Shown: positions 25,719 to 35,653 of the stretch, one piece after another
Layout: every line of letters begins with the position of its first letter
Position numbering within the stretch: position 1 is the stretch's first letter
Source: Planctomycetota bacterium
GTDB lineage: Bacteria; Planctomycetota; Brocadiia; Brocadiales; Brocadiaceae
Reading direction: 5' to 3'
DNA length: 64,000 nt
Assembly: GCA_016873165.1 (NCBI GenBank)
Contig: VGXV01000011.1
Coordinates: forward strand, 1-64,000
Program-made: the position numbers and the translations under genes
Notes under the pieces: generated by a model
What the model saw: the letters and a program-made list of their open reading frames with translations, nothing else
The model's database searches: none
Told to the model about the DNA's origin: nothing

Positions 25719-26936
25719 ATGGAAAGAATCATCAAAAGAACGGTTTTTGATGGAATTAAAAAATACCTGCATACAGATGATATTATTGTCTTGCACGGGG
25801 CGCGCCAGGTCGGCAAGACAACGATCCTTTACTTTATAGAAGACTACCTGAAAAAACTGGGTGAAACCACCCATTTTATTGATCTCGAGGATTCCAGATT
25901 TGTGAAGACACTGGATTTGGGTGTTGGAGAGTTTGTCAGGCATCTTAAAGAAGAAGGGTTGTTATCTGCCGGCACGAAAAGAAAGACCTTTGTCTTTATT
26001 GATGAGATTCAGTACCTGGCTAATCCGTCATCATTTCTCAAACTTACGGCAGACCATCATAAAAATATCAAACTCATTGTTTCAGGTTCATCCAGCTTTG
26101 CCATAAAAACCAAATTTAAGGATTCCCTTGTCGGCAGGACGGTAAATTTTGAAATCTTTAATTTATCCTTCAGGGAATTTTTATTATTCAGACAATACCC
26201 CTTTGAACAGGGCAAGGTATATACACAAAAAAAGATAGATGAACTCAGGGCATTTGTTAAAGAGTATATCCTTTACGGAGGTTATCCAAAGATTGTTCTT
26301 ACCTCTGAGATAGACAGAAAGGAAAAATACCTGCAGCAGATTATTGACACCTATGTAAAGAAAGACATCAGAGACCTTGCCGATATTAAAGATATAGACA
26401 AATACAACAAATTGCTGGAAGCGCTTGCCTCGCAAAGCGGCCAGCAGTTGAATATTGCCGAACTCTCCAATACCACAAAGATAGCAAAACAGACCATAGA
26501 AAAATATCTGTTCATCATGGAAAATACTTATATAATCAGACTGGTAAAACCATTCAGCAAAAATATACGTTCGGAACTCTTTAAATTGCCCAGGATATAT
26601 TTTTACGATACGGGGCTTATGCAGATGCTTTGGCTAAAGGGATTGCAAAAAGAACTTATCGGCAATGTATTTGAAACAGGGATATTTGCTGAAATAGTAA
26701 AGAAATATGGACATGATGCAATATTTTACTGGCGGACAAAAGACAGAAAAGAAATAGATTTTATATTAAAAATAAAGAACTCCATACTGCCGGTAGAAGT
26801 GAAATTGAACTTTGAACAGTTCAACCCCTCGTCGATGCAGTATTTTAATAAACATTACGGCATAGACAAATACAAAGTCGTTGGTTTAAACGGCACGCCA
26901 AAAAATGAATCTTATGTTTATCCGTGGGATGTATAA
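25719..26936 (+). CDS. AAA ATPase with DUF4143 domain
   Basis: A 405-residue protein of the widespread ATPase family with an N-terminal AAA_14 domain (Walker A LHGARQVGKTTIL, Walker B KTFVFIDEIQYLANP, sensor VSGSSSFAIKTK) and a C-terminal DUF4143 part with a PD-(D/E)XK-like signature: FYWRTKDRKEIDFILK and LPVEVKLNF. The family is common in accessory DNA and is suspected to act in defence or as toxin-like modules; its function is not established. A winged-helix segment (SGQQLNIAELSNTTKIAKQT) sits between the two. It is monocistronic here. Confidence 0.85.
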   Translation: MERIIKRTVFDGIKKYLHTDDIIVLHGARQVGKTTILYFIEDYLKKLGETTHFIDLEDSRFVKTLDLGVGEFVRHLKEEGLLSAGTKRKTFVFIDEIQYLANPSSFLKLTADHHKNIKLIVSGSSSFAIKTKFKDSLVGRTVNFEIFNLSFREFLLFRQYPFEQGKVYTQKKIDELRAFVKEYILYGGYPKIVLTSEIDRKEKYLQQIIDTYVKKDIRDLADIKDIDKYNKLLEALASQSGQQLNIAELSNTTKIAKQTIEKYLFIMENTYIIRLVKPFSKNIRSELFKLPRIYFYDTGLMQMLWLKGLQKELIGNVFETGIFAEIVKKYGHDAIFYWRTKDRKEIDFILKIKNSILPVEVKLNFEQFNPSSMQYFNKHYGIDKYKVVGLNGTPKNESYVYPWDV

Positions 26937-27021
26937 GGGAATGTGCAGGATTGTCGTGTTGCATCGAGTATATTACTCCTTTTGTATTTATTTTCAAAAT
27001 TTTAACAGATAAGCTTCCAAA

Positions 27022-28500
27022 TTGAGCCAACTCAAAAAACTTGCATCACAAACCGCTATCTATGGTTTGAGCACTATACTTGGCCGCTTGCTTAACTACC
27101 TTCTCGTGCCTTTGCACACAAGAGTTTTTGGGGCGGCTGATTATGGCGTGGTAAGCGAACTGTATGCGTATTCCTCGTTTTTTATTGTGATGCTTACCTA
27201 TGGAATGGAAACTGCTTTTTTCCGTTTTTCACAGGATGAAGAAAAAAAAGAAAAAGTATTCCCAACGGCATTTGTATCCCTTTGCGTCACTTCAATTATT
27301 TTTATGCTTGGCATGGGCATTTTTGCGCAACCGCTTGCAAATGCCATCCGTTATCCGAATCATCCGGAATACATTATTATTTTTTCCCTTATCCTTGGTC
27401 TTGATGCGATAGCAAGTATTCCCTTCGCGTTGCTTCGCCAGCAAGGCCGTCCGGCAAAATTTGCCATAGTAAAGAATATCAATATCTTCAGCAATATTCT
27501 CCTGAATCTCTATTTTTTAATGTTGTGTCCATACCTGAAACATACATCAAATATTACGCTGCCGTTCTATAATGAAAATATTGGTGTGGGGTATGTTTTT
27601 GTTTCAAACCTTGTGGCAAGCGTTATTACGCTTCCTCTCTTATCAAAAGAAATATCCCGTATAAAAACAGGCTTTGATCCGGTGGTTTGGAGGAAAATGG
27701 CTGCTTACGGGTTGCCTCTGATAATTGTGGGGTTGGGCGGCATGGTGAATGAAACGCTTGATCGGGCTATCATGAAATATTTGCTTCCGGCTGACAAAGA
27801 GACATTGAGCCAGGTTGGAATTTACGGGGCGAATTATAAGCTTTCCATCCTGATGAGTTTGTTTATTCAGGCATTTCGTTTTGCGGCGGAGCCGTTCTTT
27901 TTTTCTCACGCAAAGACATCGGATAAAAGAATTATATATGCGCGTGTAATGGATTATTTTGTAATCGTATGTCTGGGAATATTCTTATTCGTAACTTTAT
28001 ACATTGATATCTTCAAATACTTTATTGGCCGCCAATTTTATGACGGATTGAAGGTGGTTCCGGTATTGCTGCTCGCCAATGTATGTCTCGGTATTTATTA
28101 TAATCTTTCCATCTGGTACAAGCTTTCCGATCAAACCAAAAAGGGCGCTATGATATCATTAATTGGCGCGGGTGTTACGATTGGGCTAAATATCTGGTGG
28201 ATTCCTGTATTTGGATACGCAGGCTCGGCATGGGCAACCTTTATTTGTTATTTCAGTATGATGGTGATTTGCTATTTTATGGGAATAAAATATTACCCGA
28301 TACCGTATCATGTTAAACAGATATTGTGTTTTACAGGAATAGCGCTCTTTTTATTTTTTACCGGATGGTATTGCAGAAACTATTATTATGCAGATGACCT
28401 GATACAAACCCTTTGTGTAAATTCCGCCTTGTTTGTGTGTTTCATCGTAGCGGCTTGTTTATTCATTAAAAAAGATAAAATGCTAACTTTGCCAGCATAA
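27022..28500 (+). CDS. Oligosaccharide flippase / polysaccharide biosynthesis protein (Wzx-like)
   Basis: A 492-residue inner-membrane protein with about 12-14 hydrophobic segments and the MATE/MVF/PST arrangement (starts LASQTAIYGLSTILGRLLNY, then LLVPLHTRVFGAADYGVVSE). It is expected to flip lipid-linked sugar units for surface polysaccharide. The C-terminal end GWYCRNYYYADDLIQTLCVN precedes a last helix. The start is a TTG without a strong ribosome-binding site. No glycosyltransferase genes lie beside it, so it is isolated from its usual cluster. Confidence 0.82.
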   Translation: MSQLKKLASQTAIYGLSTILGRLLNYLLVPLHTRVFGAADYGVVSELYAYSSFFIVMLTYGMETAFFRFSQDEEKKEKVFPTAFVSLCVTSIIFMLGMGIFAQPLANAIRYPNHPEYIIIFSLILGLDAIASIPFALLRQQGRPAKFAIVKNINIFSNILLNLYFLMLCPYLKHTSNITLPFYNENIGVGYVFVSNLVASVITLPLLSKEISRIKTGFDPVVWRKMAAYGLPLIIVGLGGMVNETLDRAIMKYLLPADKETLSQVGIYGANYKLSILMSLFIQAFRFAAEPFFFSHAKTSDKRIIYARVMDYFVIVCLGIFLFVTLYIDIFKYFIGRQFYDGLKVVPVLLLANVCLGIYYNLSIWYKLSDQTKKGAMISLIGAGVTIGLNIWWIPVFGYAGSAWATFICYFSMMVICYFMGIKYYPIPYHVKQILCFTGIALFLFFTGWYCRNYYYADDLIQTLCVNSALFVCFIVAACLFIKKDKMLTLPA

Positions 28501-28524
28501 CAGTATCGTGTCCGGAGAGAGGGC

Positions 28525-28589
28525 GGACATTCCCGATTTTTTGCAAATTCATTCTTCTTGTTCCCAAGTTCCTGCTTGGGAATGCTCCC
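28525..28589. repeat. Partial inverted-repeat element, family A
   Basis: Left arm ACATTCCCGATTTTTTGCAA (28527-28546) and a right end GGGAATGCTCCC (28578-28589), with the hairpin TTCCCAAGTTCCTGCTTGGGAA between. The left arm matches family A elements at 34855, 35468 and 39470; the right arm is only partly conserved. Confidence 0.65.
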
Positions 28590-28805
28590 GGAAAAACTGT
28601 TTTTAGCGTATAATAGGAACATTTTGTTGAGGATACGTGTTTTTCTGGTATCAATATTCAAAGGCAAAAACAACTTAATAGCTTTATATGGCTTGATTTA
28701 CTACACTACTTTTGTTACTATTTGCTCTTTGTTAAAATTAATTGAAAAAGGGTGGATTTTATTGAGAAAAATAGAAAGATTTGTTTATTTTCAAAGGTGT
28801 ATAGT

Positions 28806-29765
28806 TTGCGTAAGTATTTAATAGGTATAGATTTAGGTGGTACAAATTTAAAAGCAGGAATTGTAGACCGAAACGGTAAGATTCTCCATCAGTTTTCAAT
28901 TAAAACGGACGCAAATGCCGAATCCCAGGTAATTTCCCGCCAGATATGTGAACTTGTTGCAGAAATAATAAAGAAAGGCCGCATTGGACAAGCAGATATT
29001 GTTGGCATAGGGCTTGGTTCTCCCGGACTTATTGATAAAAAAGGCGAGACAATTTTGTTTTCGCCGAATTTGCCAAAATGGCATGATGTTCCGATTAAAA
29101 AAGTTATCGGGGAAAAATTCGATTTGCCCTGCATTCTGGAAAATGATGCAAATGCTGCCGCATGGGGTGAAAAGTGGGTAGGGGCGGGGAAAAATGCCAA
29201 TTCATTGGTGATGTTGACTCTGGGGACAGGGATTGGAGGTGGCATTATCATTGATAATAAACTGTGGCGGGGAATGAATAATGTGGCCGCGGAGATTGGC
29301 CATATGACTATCCAGGCGGATGGTCCCCGATGTAATTGCGGGAATTACGGGTGCATAGAGGTCTATGCGTCTGCAACGGGCATGGTCCGGCGTTTCAAGG
29401 AATTATTGGAAAGTGGCAAGGCTTCATCATTAAAAAAGAATGATGAAATTACCGCAAAGAGGATCAGTGAAGCTGCCGTGCAGGGGGATAAAACGGCATT
29501 GAGTATTATTGAGGAAACAGGACGTTATCTTGGCATTGCTATGGTGAATATCATACATATATTGAATCCCGAGGTGATAGTATTGGCAGGCGGGATGATC
29601 GGTTCCGGGGAATTGTTAATGAATCCGATTAAACAGATAATAGAAAAAAGGGCTTTAAAGGCATCATATAAGGATACGAAAATACTATTTTCGCAACTTG
29701 GTACTGATGCGGGAATAATAGGAGCTGCTGGATGTCTACTGAAAGAATTAGAAATTTCTGCATAA
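28806..29765 (+). CDS. ROK-family sugar kinase (glucokinase-like)
   Basis: A 319-residue kinase. Phosphate motif [11 protein letters not shown], catalytic Asp region [24 protein letters not shown] and the zinc loop [14 protein letters not shown] (CxCGxxGCxE) place it in ROK; glucose or N-acetyl-sugar phosphorylation is typical. The start is placed at TTG 28806 with AAAGGTG upstream, because the residues before it do not match the family; an upstream ATG would add 18 aa. The end overlaps lepA by 34 nt, heading an operon with lepA, lepB and an LptB-like gene. Confidence 0.88.
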   Translation: MRKYLIGIDLGGTNLKAGIVDRNGKILHQFSIKTDANAESQVISRQICELVAEIIKKGRIGQADIVGIGLGSPGLIDKKGETILFSPNLPKWHDVPIKKVIGEKFDLPCILENDANAAAWGEKWVGAGKNANSLVMLTLGTGIGGGIIIDNKLWRGMNNVAAEIGHMTIQADGPRCNCGNYGCIEVYASATGMVRRFKELLESGKASSLKKNDEITAKRISEAAVQGDKTALSIIEETGRYLGIAMVNIIHILNPEVIVLAGGMIGSGELLMNPIKQIIEKRALKASYKDTKILFSQLGTDAGIIGAAGCLLKELEISA

Positions 29766-31531
29766 TTGCACATATCGATCACGGAAAATCAACCCTTGCA
29801 GACCGCCTTATGGAAAGGACACAGGCGATATCGTCAAGAGAATTCAGGAATCAAATGCTTGACGATATGGATCTGGAACGCGAGCGCGGCATTACTATAA
29901 AGGCCAGCGCGGTTGCATTGACACTTAAGCGAGGGGGGATCGAGTATAATTTAAATCTTATCGATACTCCCGGACATGTTGATTTCAGCTATGAAGTATC
30001 GCGGAGTCTTGGCTCCTGTGAAGGGGCTTTGCTGCTGGTGGATGCCTCGCAGGGGGTGGAGGCGCAGACTGTAGCCAATGCGTATCTTGCAATGGAACAT
30101 GATTTGACAATTATCCCTGTGGTCAGCAAAATTGATTTGCCGCAGTCACGCCCTCAGGAGGTATTGGCCGAAATGGAAAAGACCCTGGGCATTGATACAA
30201 AGGATGCGTTAATGGTGAGCGCAAAAAGCGGAGAAGGCATCGATCAGATTTTTGATGCTATTATTAAATATATTCCGCCTCCGAAAGGGGATTCTAATGC
30301 GCCGCTGCGGGCGCTTATCTTTGATTCGGAGTATGATGAATACAGGGGCGTTATTGTTTACCTGCGGGTATTTGACGGCTCGATTAAGGTGGGTGATGAA
30401 ATATTTATGATGAAGACAAAACGCTCATTTAAAGTGGAGGAAGTCGGCGCCTTTAGGCCAAAAATGACGCAGAAAAACGGGCTTTTTACGGGTGAGGTAG
30501 GATATTGCATCGCCAACATCAAGTCTCTTCATGATGTTAAAGTAGGTGATACGGTTACCCTGAATAAGGAAAGGGCGGAGAAACCGTTGGCCGGATACCG
30601 GCAGCCGATACCCATGGTCTATTGCGGGATTTATCCTACGGATAATGCCGATTTTAAACTTCTTCGTGAAGCTTTGGAACGTTTAAGTCTGAATGATTCC
30701 TCTTTTACCTTTGTTCCTGAAACCTCTCAGGCGCTGGGATTCGGTTTCCGGTGCGGGTTTCTCGGTCTTTTACATATGGATATAGTTCAGGAGCGTCTGG
30801 AAAGGGAAAGCAACATCAATATAGTACAAACGGCTCCCAACGTAACGTATGAGATTTTAAAAACGAATAAGGAAGTAATTAAAGTTGATAATCCGGAAAG
30901 CGTCCCTCCGGTAAATGAAATAGATGAATTTCGTGAACCGATGGTGCGCGCCAGTTTTGTCTTGCCTGCGGAGTATTTAGGAGCTATTATGCAGCTTGCC
31001 GAAGGAAGAAGGGGCAGATACAAAAGCACCGAATATTTAAGCGAAAAACGTGCGATCCTTGTATACGAATTGCCGTTGGCGGAAATAATATTTGATTTTT
31101 TTGATAAAATGAAATCCGCCACGAGAGGCTATGGAACATTGGATTACGATTTAATAGGATACGAACCTGCAGACCTTGTGAAACTGGATATCCTCGTTGG
31201 CGGCAAAAGGGTGGATGCCCTTTCAACAATCGTGCACAGGAAAGATGCGGAGAACAGAGGGAGAAAGCAGGTAAAGAAACTGAAAAACGAGATTTCCCGG
31301 CACTTGTTTGAAGTAGTTCTGCAGGCGGCTATCGGAAGCAGGGTAATTGCAAGAGAGACGATCAGGCCCATTGCCAAAAATGTCACTGCGAAATGTTACG
31401 GCGGTGATATTACAAGAAAAAGGAAACTTTTGGAAAAACAAAAAGAAGGGAAAAAAAGGATGAAATCGGTGGGAAACGTGGAGATACCCCAGAAAGCATT
31501 CTTGTCCGTGTTGTCGATTGATGATGAATAA
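29732..31531 (+). CDS. lepA: Elongation factor 4 (LepA)
   Basis: A ribosomal back-translocase/assembly GTPase, 599 aa, the normal length. G1 [10 protein letters not shown], switch [12 protein letters not shown]3 [11 protein letters not shown]4 VVSKIDLP and G5 VSAKSGEGI are visible, as is the LepA-specific C-terminal domain ([20 protein letters not shown]). AGGAG lies 8 nt before the ATG, inside the end of the ROK gene. Its stop shares a base with the signal peptidase start (TAATG); lepA-lepB pairing is a classic arrangement. Confidence 0.97.
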   Translation: MSTERIRNFCIIAHIDHGKSTLADRLMERTQAISSREFRNQMLDDMDLERERGITIKASAVALTLKRGGIEYNLNLIDTPGHVDFSYEVSRSLGSCEGALLLVDASQGVEAQTVANAYLAMEHDLTIIPVVSKIDLPQSRPQEVLAEMEKTLGIDTKDALMVSAKSGEGIDQIFDAIIKYIPPPKGDSNAPLRALIFDSEYDEYRGVIVYLRVFDGSIKVGDEIFMMKTKRSFKVEEVGAFRPKMTQKNGLFTGEVGYCIANIKSLHDVKVGDTVTLNKERAEKPLAGYRQPIPMVYCGIYPTDNADFKLLREALERLSLNDSSFTFVPETSQALGFGFRCGFLGLLHMDIVQERLERESNINIVQTAPNVTYEILKTNKEVIKVDNPESVPPVNEIDEFREPMVRASFVLPAEYLGAIMQLAEGRRGRYKSTEYLSEKRAILVYELPLAEIIFDFFDKMKSATRGYGTLDYDLIGYEPADLVKLDILVGGKRVDALSTIVHRKDAENRGRKQVKKLKNEISRHLFEVVLQAAIGSRVIARETIRPIAKNVTAKCYGGDITRKRKLLEKQKEGKKRMKSVGNVEIPQKAFLSVLSIDDE

Positions 31532-33048
31532 TGGGGTGGCTTGTGTCCAAAAGTAAGGAAAGTATAAAAACAGATTTGCCTGAAAAAAAGAAAAAGCGTA
31601 AACATAAGTTACGTGAAAATATAGAATCAATTGCAATAGCGGTGGCGTTAGCATTTGCCATTCGTTACTTTGTTGTGGAGGCATTTAAAATTCCGACAGG
31701 GTCGATGGCGCCTACTCTTCTGGGAATGCATAAGGATGTCAATTGTCCTAACTGTGAATGGAGTTTCTATGCCGACCGCCAAAGCGAGACCGCTACCTGC
31801 CCGAATTGTCAATTGGAAATAAATATTTCTCTTCACTGCAATACGTGCAACAGCAGGATTCGCTATAACTGGCCTGCATGGTTGTGGAGAAAAGGCGCCT
31901 GCACGAACTGTCAAACAAAGATCGTTTGGAATGATTTATCAAACCGGGTTGTTCATGGCGGCAACAGGATACTGGTGAATAAATTCTGGTATAAATTTAC
32001 ACAACCGAAACGATGGGATGTCATGGTATTTGTCTATCCGTTCTATGATATCAAATGTAAAAATTGTTCGGTTCTGATACCCGATGTGAAATGGCGCGAT
32101 AGTTTGTCGTGTCCGCGATGCGGAGGCACAAGGTTTTCAAAGAAAAAGAAGAATTATATAAAACGGTTGATCGGTTTGCCCGGCGAAAAGCTGCAAATCG
32201 TGAATGGCGATATTTATATAAATGATAAAATACAAAGAAAACCCGGCAAGATACAGGATACGTTATGGTTGTCGGTGTATAACAGTAATTATGTAATTAA
32301 AGAGGAAGTAGTTCCTTCCTGGATTACCGGCAGTGGATATTGGAATATTTCGGAAAGATCACTTGCGTTGGATAATTTGAGTAAAGGTAATCCAGAGACG
32401 TCGTTGATTACTTTCGGGCAACAAATATCCGATCAGAACGGTTACAATAACAGGTCAGGTGATAATGAAATGGGTGACGTCAAAATCAGCCTCGATGTTA
32501 CTCCTGCACGGGGTTCTCATGCATTGGTATTCGTTCTCGAGAAAAATGAAGATATTTTTACCGCAAGTATTCCTATTGGAGATATAGCGGATAAGTGCAC
32601 TCTTTCGAGATCGAATGATGATGTTGTTGTGGAAAAAGATTTTCATTTGCAGGCGGATCAGGCGCACAAGATCGAATTCTCCAATGTGGACCATATAGTA
32701 TCACTTGCCGTAAATGACATTGAAGTATTTTCGTTCGATTATGATGACGGGGCGGTTCCTGCGTCGCGTCCATCCGATGCCAGCAAGGTACGTTTAGGGG
32801 GAACGAACGTGAAGGCAAAGTATGAAAATATTCAAATCTATCATGATGTTTACTATACAAACCTTTCAAGCGATACTTTTGGCACGTCTCAGCCAATTCA
32901 ACTGAAAGAAAAGGATTATTTTGTTTTAGGGGACAACAGCAGAAACAGCAATGATAGCCGCGTGTGGAAGTTTGTTCCTGAAAAGAATGTTGTAGGGAAG
33001 GCATTTTTTGTATTCTGGCCATTAGAAAATATCAGTTTTATTAAATAA
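31531..33048 (+). CDS. lepB: Signal peptidase I with zinc ribbons and a large inserted domain
   Basis: Removes Sec signal peptides at the outer face of the inner membrane. Catalytic S58 lies in KIPTGSMAPT after a single membrane segment (IESIAIAVALAFAIRYFVVE), the general-base K211 in NYIKRLIGLPGE, and the conserved box near the end is VLGDNSRNSNDSR. At 505 aa it is far longer than usual. Six CxxC pairs (C72/75, 90/93, 103/106, 124/127, 176/179, 194/197) suggest three zinc ribbons between the catalytic Ser and Lys. Residues ~240-455 form a beta-rich inserted domain, LamG/DUF1080-like by pattern. It is translationally coupled to lepA. Confidence 0.9.
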   Translation: MGWLVSKSKESIKTDLPEKKKKRKHKLRENIESIAIAVALAFAIRYFVVEAFKIPTGSMAPTLLGMHKDVNCPNCEWSFYADRQSETATCPNCQLEINISLHCNTCNSRIRYNWPAWLWRKGACTNCQTKIVWNDLSNRVVHGGNRILVNKFWYKFTQPKRWDVMVFVYPFYDIKCKNCSVLIPDVKWRDSLSCPRCGGTRFSKKKKNYIKRLIGLPGEKLQIVNGDIYINDKIQRKPGKIQDTLWLSVYNSNYVIKEEVVPSWITGSGYWNISERSLALDNLSKGNPETSLITFGQQISDQNGYNNRSGDNEMGDVKISLDVTPARGSHALVFVLEKNEDIFTASIPIGDIADKCTLSRSNDDVVVEKDFHLQADQAHKIEFSNVDHIVSLAVNDIEVFSFDYDDGAVPASRPSDASKVRLGGTNVKAKYENIQIYHDVYYTNLSSDTFGTSQPIQLKEKDYFVLGDNSRNSNDSRVWKFVPEKNVVGKAFFVFWPLENISFIK

Positions 33049-33053
33049 TAAAT

Positions 33054-33872
33054 ATGAATTTGCTCAGGACAGAAGGGTTAACAAAATCTTTCGGTAAACG
33101 TACCGTAGTAAATCAGGTAAGTTTCGAGGTAAACAGAGGCGAGATAGTAGGATTGCTTGGTCAAAACGGAGCAGGCAAAAGCACTTCTTTTAATATGGTT
33201 ATCGGAATTATCCGGCCGGACAGCGGAAGGGTGATTTTTCAAAATGAGGATGTTACTTATGCTCCGATATATTTGCGTGCCCGCAAAGGAATGGGATATT
33301 TGTGCCAGGAAACGTCTGTATTTCAGCGGTTAACAGTGGAAGAAAACATCCTTGCCATTCTGGAAACTCACCGATACAGTTCAAATGAAAAATATAAACT
33401 TCTGGTAGAACTGCTTGCCGAATTCAATTTGAAACCGCTTTCAAAACATAAGGCGTTTACCCTTTCGGGCGGAGAAAGAAGACGCCTTGAAATTGCGCGT
33501 GCGCTTGCAAGTTCTCCCTCAATGATTTTGCTTGATGAGCCTTTTACCGGCGTAGACCCTATTGCGGTAAATGAAGTGCAGGAAATTGTTTTGAGGCTCA
33601 GAGACAAAGGAATCGGCATACTTATTACCGATCACAATGTCCGCGAAGCGTTGAGCATTACATCTCATTCATACATCATCAATGAAGGCGCTGTTGTTGC
33701 AAAAGGCACGACGCAGGAAATATTGAATAATCCTGTTGCGCGTCAGTCTTATCTGGGAGATAATTTCCCCACCAGTGAGTATCGGTTGGCCGATTTTGAT
33801 GACCCACGCAGGCGAACAGCAATAGACAAAAGCAGAAAACCCATAGTTCGGAAAGATACCATTATAAAATAA
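33054..33872 (+). CDS. lptB: LptB-like ABC transporter ATP-binding protein
   Basis: A 272-residue ATPase with Walker A GQNGAGKS, signature LSGGERRRLEIARAL, Walker B MILLDEPFTGVDP and the GIGILITDHNVREAL switch region. This pattern (GQNGAGKST-FNMVIGI-RPDSG with LSGGERRR-EIARAL) is characteristic of LptB, which energises LPS transport to the outer membrane. It follows lepB by 5 nt. LptC, LptA and the permeases are not in the window. The C-terminal ~35 residues (basic, RRRTAIDKSRKP) extend past the family core. Confidence 0.82.
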   Translation: MNLLRTEGLTKSFGKRTVVNQVSFEVNRGEIVGLLGQNGAGKSTSFNMVIGIIRPDSGRVIFQNEDVTYAPIYLRARKGMGYLCQETSVFQRLTVEENILAILETHRYSSNEKYKLLVELLAEFNLKPLSKHKAFTLSGGERRRLEIARALASSPSMILLDEPFTGVDPIAVNEVQEIVLRLRDKGIGILITDHNVREALSITSHSYIINEGAVVAKGTTQEILNNPVARQSYLGDNFPTSEYRLADFDDPRRRTAIDKSRKPIVRKDTIIK

Positions 33873-33884
33873 GGATTAAGTATT

Positions 33885-34604
33885 TTGCGCAACAATTATA
33901 TTATTTATTTTGTAACGGTTTCCATTTTGTTTTTTTGGAGTGGTTGTGCCACCCAACAAAAAACGGAAATACCGGTATTAAAAGAAAAAGAAACTGCTCC
34001 GGAAGAAGTTAAAAGGCCGTCGGCAGCAACGACTACAACTACTGCCTATACGATTCAAAAAGGCGATACGTTGTGGCGTATTTCAAAAAAATACGGCGTG
34101 TCTGTAGATTCAATTACGGCAATAAATCAGATCGAAAATACACGAGATTTAAAAATAGGACAGAAGATTATTATTCCTTCGAAAAATGTCTCTTATAATT
34201 CGTATGGTGGCCGCACAGTGTCGTCTCGTAATAGCGTTTCGTCGAAAGGTTTTATCTGGCCTGTAAAAGGAGAAATCGTATCGCATTATAATCAGACGAA
34301 AAATGGTAAGAAATTTATGGGGATAAGTATACAGCCTCAGGCAGGGCAGAAAATCGTTGCGGCAAAAAAAGGAACGGTGGAAGCCATTTCTTCATTGGAA
34401 AATAATTTTCATGTTGTTGTGATCAAGCATGATTGGTCGGTGAGGACATTATATGGCGGTCATTATATACCAATCGTTGGAGAAGGAAATTATATTGAAC
34501 AAGGGCAGCCGATAGCGACGTTTGATTCAAATACACCGGATGAACTTAGTTTTAAAGTATATGTAAAAGACAAACCTGTTAACCCTATTTCTTATTTACC
34601 TTAA
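33885..34604 (+). CDS. LysM lipoprotein with degenerate M23 peptidase domain
   Basis: A 239-residue envelope lipoprotein: signal peptide ending in the lipobox FWSGC (Cys about residue 21), a Thr-rich linker, one LysM domain (YTIQKGDTLWRISKKYGVSV, GQKIIIPS), then an M23 (LytM) fold: GFIWPVKGEIVSHYNQTKNG to GGHYIPIVGEGNYIEQGQPI. In active M23 enzymes the zinc ligands are HxxxD and HxH; here the first reads FMGISIQ and the second GGHYI, so key ligands seem lost. An NlpD/EnvC-like regulatory role in peptidoglycan splitting is the likely one. The start is TTG. Confidence 0.8.
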   Translation: MRNNYIIYFVTVSILFFWSGCATQQKTEIPVLKEKETAPEEVKRPSAATTTTTAYTIQKGDTLWRISKKYGVSVDSITAINQIENTRDLKIGQKIIIPSKNVSYNSYGGRTVSSRNSVSSKGFIWPVKGEIVSHYNQTKNGKKFMGISIQPQAGQKIVAAKKGTVEAISSLENNFHVVVIKHDWSVRTLYGGHYIPIVGEGNYIEQGQPIATFDSNTPDELSFKVYVKDKPVNPISYLP

Positions 34605-34619
34605 TGAGGGGGATGTGTT

Positions 34620-34847
34620 ATGCCCGTATATGAATTTAAATGCAAAAAATGTGAAATAAAATTTGAGGAATATTTTAAAAGCGCGTCCGAGCAAAAAAAA
34701 TTGTTTTGCCCTTCCTGTAAAAGCGAACATGTTGAAAAAGTATTTTCTGTTTTTGGAACTTCAGAAGCAGGGAATGGCAATCTTGCATCTGCTGGCGGCA
34801 ACAAGGCAGGCAGCGGAGGCGGTTGCGGTTGTTGTGCGATGGGTTAG
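34620..34847 (+). CDS. FmdB-family putative regulatory zinc ribbon protein
   Basis: A 75-residue protein with the FmdB zinc ribbon: MPVYEFKCKKCEIKFEEYF, then FCPSCKSEHVEKVFSVFG, and a Gly/Cys-rich tail (GSGGGCGCCAMG). The family is named after a regulator of formamidase in Methylophilus; function elsewhere is unknown. The extra cluster of Cys at the C-terminus is common in the family. It follows the LysM gene by 15 nt in the same transcription unit. Confidence 0.85.
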   Translation: MPVYEFKCKKCEIKFEEYFKSASEQKKLFCPSCKSEHVEKVFSVFGTSEAGNGNLASAGGNKAGSGGGCGCCAMG

Positions 34848-34850
34848 AAG

Positions 34851-34880
34851 GAGAGCATTCCTGATTTTTTGTAACGTATC
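34851..34880. repeat. Single family A arm
   Basis: GAGCATTCCTGATTTTTTGT (34853-34872) is one mutated arm of the family A inverted repeat. No second arm was found before the HIT gene. Confidence 0.6.
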
Positions 34881-34977
34881 TTTTCAGAGTAGGATGGGTG
34901 AAGCGTCAGCGCACCCATCAGAATAAAGGGAAATGTAGATATTTTTGAGAGCGATATTAAAGTAAAGGGTTTACTGA

Positions 34978-35463
34978 ATGACAAAAAACATCTGGGCTCC
35001 ATGGCGTGTGACGTACATTAAAAATTCTCCTCAAGAGGATGCTTGTTTTTTGTGCGAAGCGTTTGATGGCGATTTGGAAGAAGAAAAATATATTATATGC
35101 CGCGGCAGGGAATGCTTTTGTATTCTGAATAAATATCCCTATAACAGCGGGCATCTGATGGTTGTTCCCAACCGGCATGTCGCTGATATTGCCGAACTTG
35201 CCGATGGTGAGTTGTTAGAGATAATGAAGATGACTGCCGAAATGAAAAAGCACCTTGCATCCCTTATGAAACCCGATGGTTTTAATATTGGGATTAATAT
35301 GGGAAAATCGGCGGGCGCGGGGTTGCTCGGCCATATACATCTGCATATTGTGCCGAGATGGGATGGTGATACGAATTTTATGCCTGTTTTATCAGATGCT
35401 AAAGTCATACCTCAATCATTGGAAGATTTTTCTCTGGAATTGAAAAAACACATCCGGGGTTAA
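34978..35463 (+). CDS. HIT-family hydrolase (AP4A-like)
   Basis: A 161-residue histidine-triad protein with the motif GHIHLHIVPRW, an N-terminal CXXC (DACFLCEAF) and YPYNSGHLMVVPNRHV. The family hydrolyses dinucleoside polyphosphates or AMP-derivatives; the W-x-GDTNFMPVL region after the triad is typical of Ap4A phosphorylase-like HIT proteins. It lies alone between two repeat units. The stop codon lies inside the 9-bp duplicated target of the family A element that follows. Confidence 0.9.
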   Translation: MTKNIWAPWRVTYIKNSPQEDACFLCEAFDGDLEEEKYIICRGRECFCILNKYPYNSGHLMVVPNRHVADIAELADGELLEIMKMTAEMKKHLASLMKPDGFNIGINMGKSAGAGLLGHIHLHIVPRWDGDTNFMPVLSDAKVIPQSLEDFSLELKKHIRG

Positions 35464-35653
35464 CATAGGGAGTATTCCCGATTTTTTGCAACGTATCATT
35501 ATATTATGCTTCGACTCCGCTCAGCATGACACGTACCGTCACCCTGAGCGGAGTCGAAGGGTTGGAGTCTCTCGTTGAAAGTGCGGAGGTTTTTTCTGTA
35601 AAATATACGTTGATTGTTTTTTACAAAAAATCGGGAATGCTCCCGTTAACATA
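35459..35653. mobile_element. Non-coding inverted-repeat (MITE-like) element, family A, with 9-bp target duplication
   Basis: The element itself is 35468-35644 (177 bp). Its ends are GGGAGTATTCCCGATTTTTT and, on the other strand, GGGAGCATTCCCGATTTTTT, about 22 bp of near-perfect terminal inverted repeat. It is flanked by GTTAACATA at 35459-35467 and again at 35645-35653, a 9-bp direct repeat as made by a transposase. The interior holds the CTTCGACTCCGCTCA palindrome and no ORF. The duplication contains the HIT stop codon. Confidence 0.85.
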
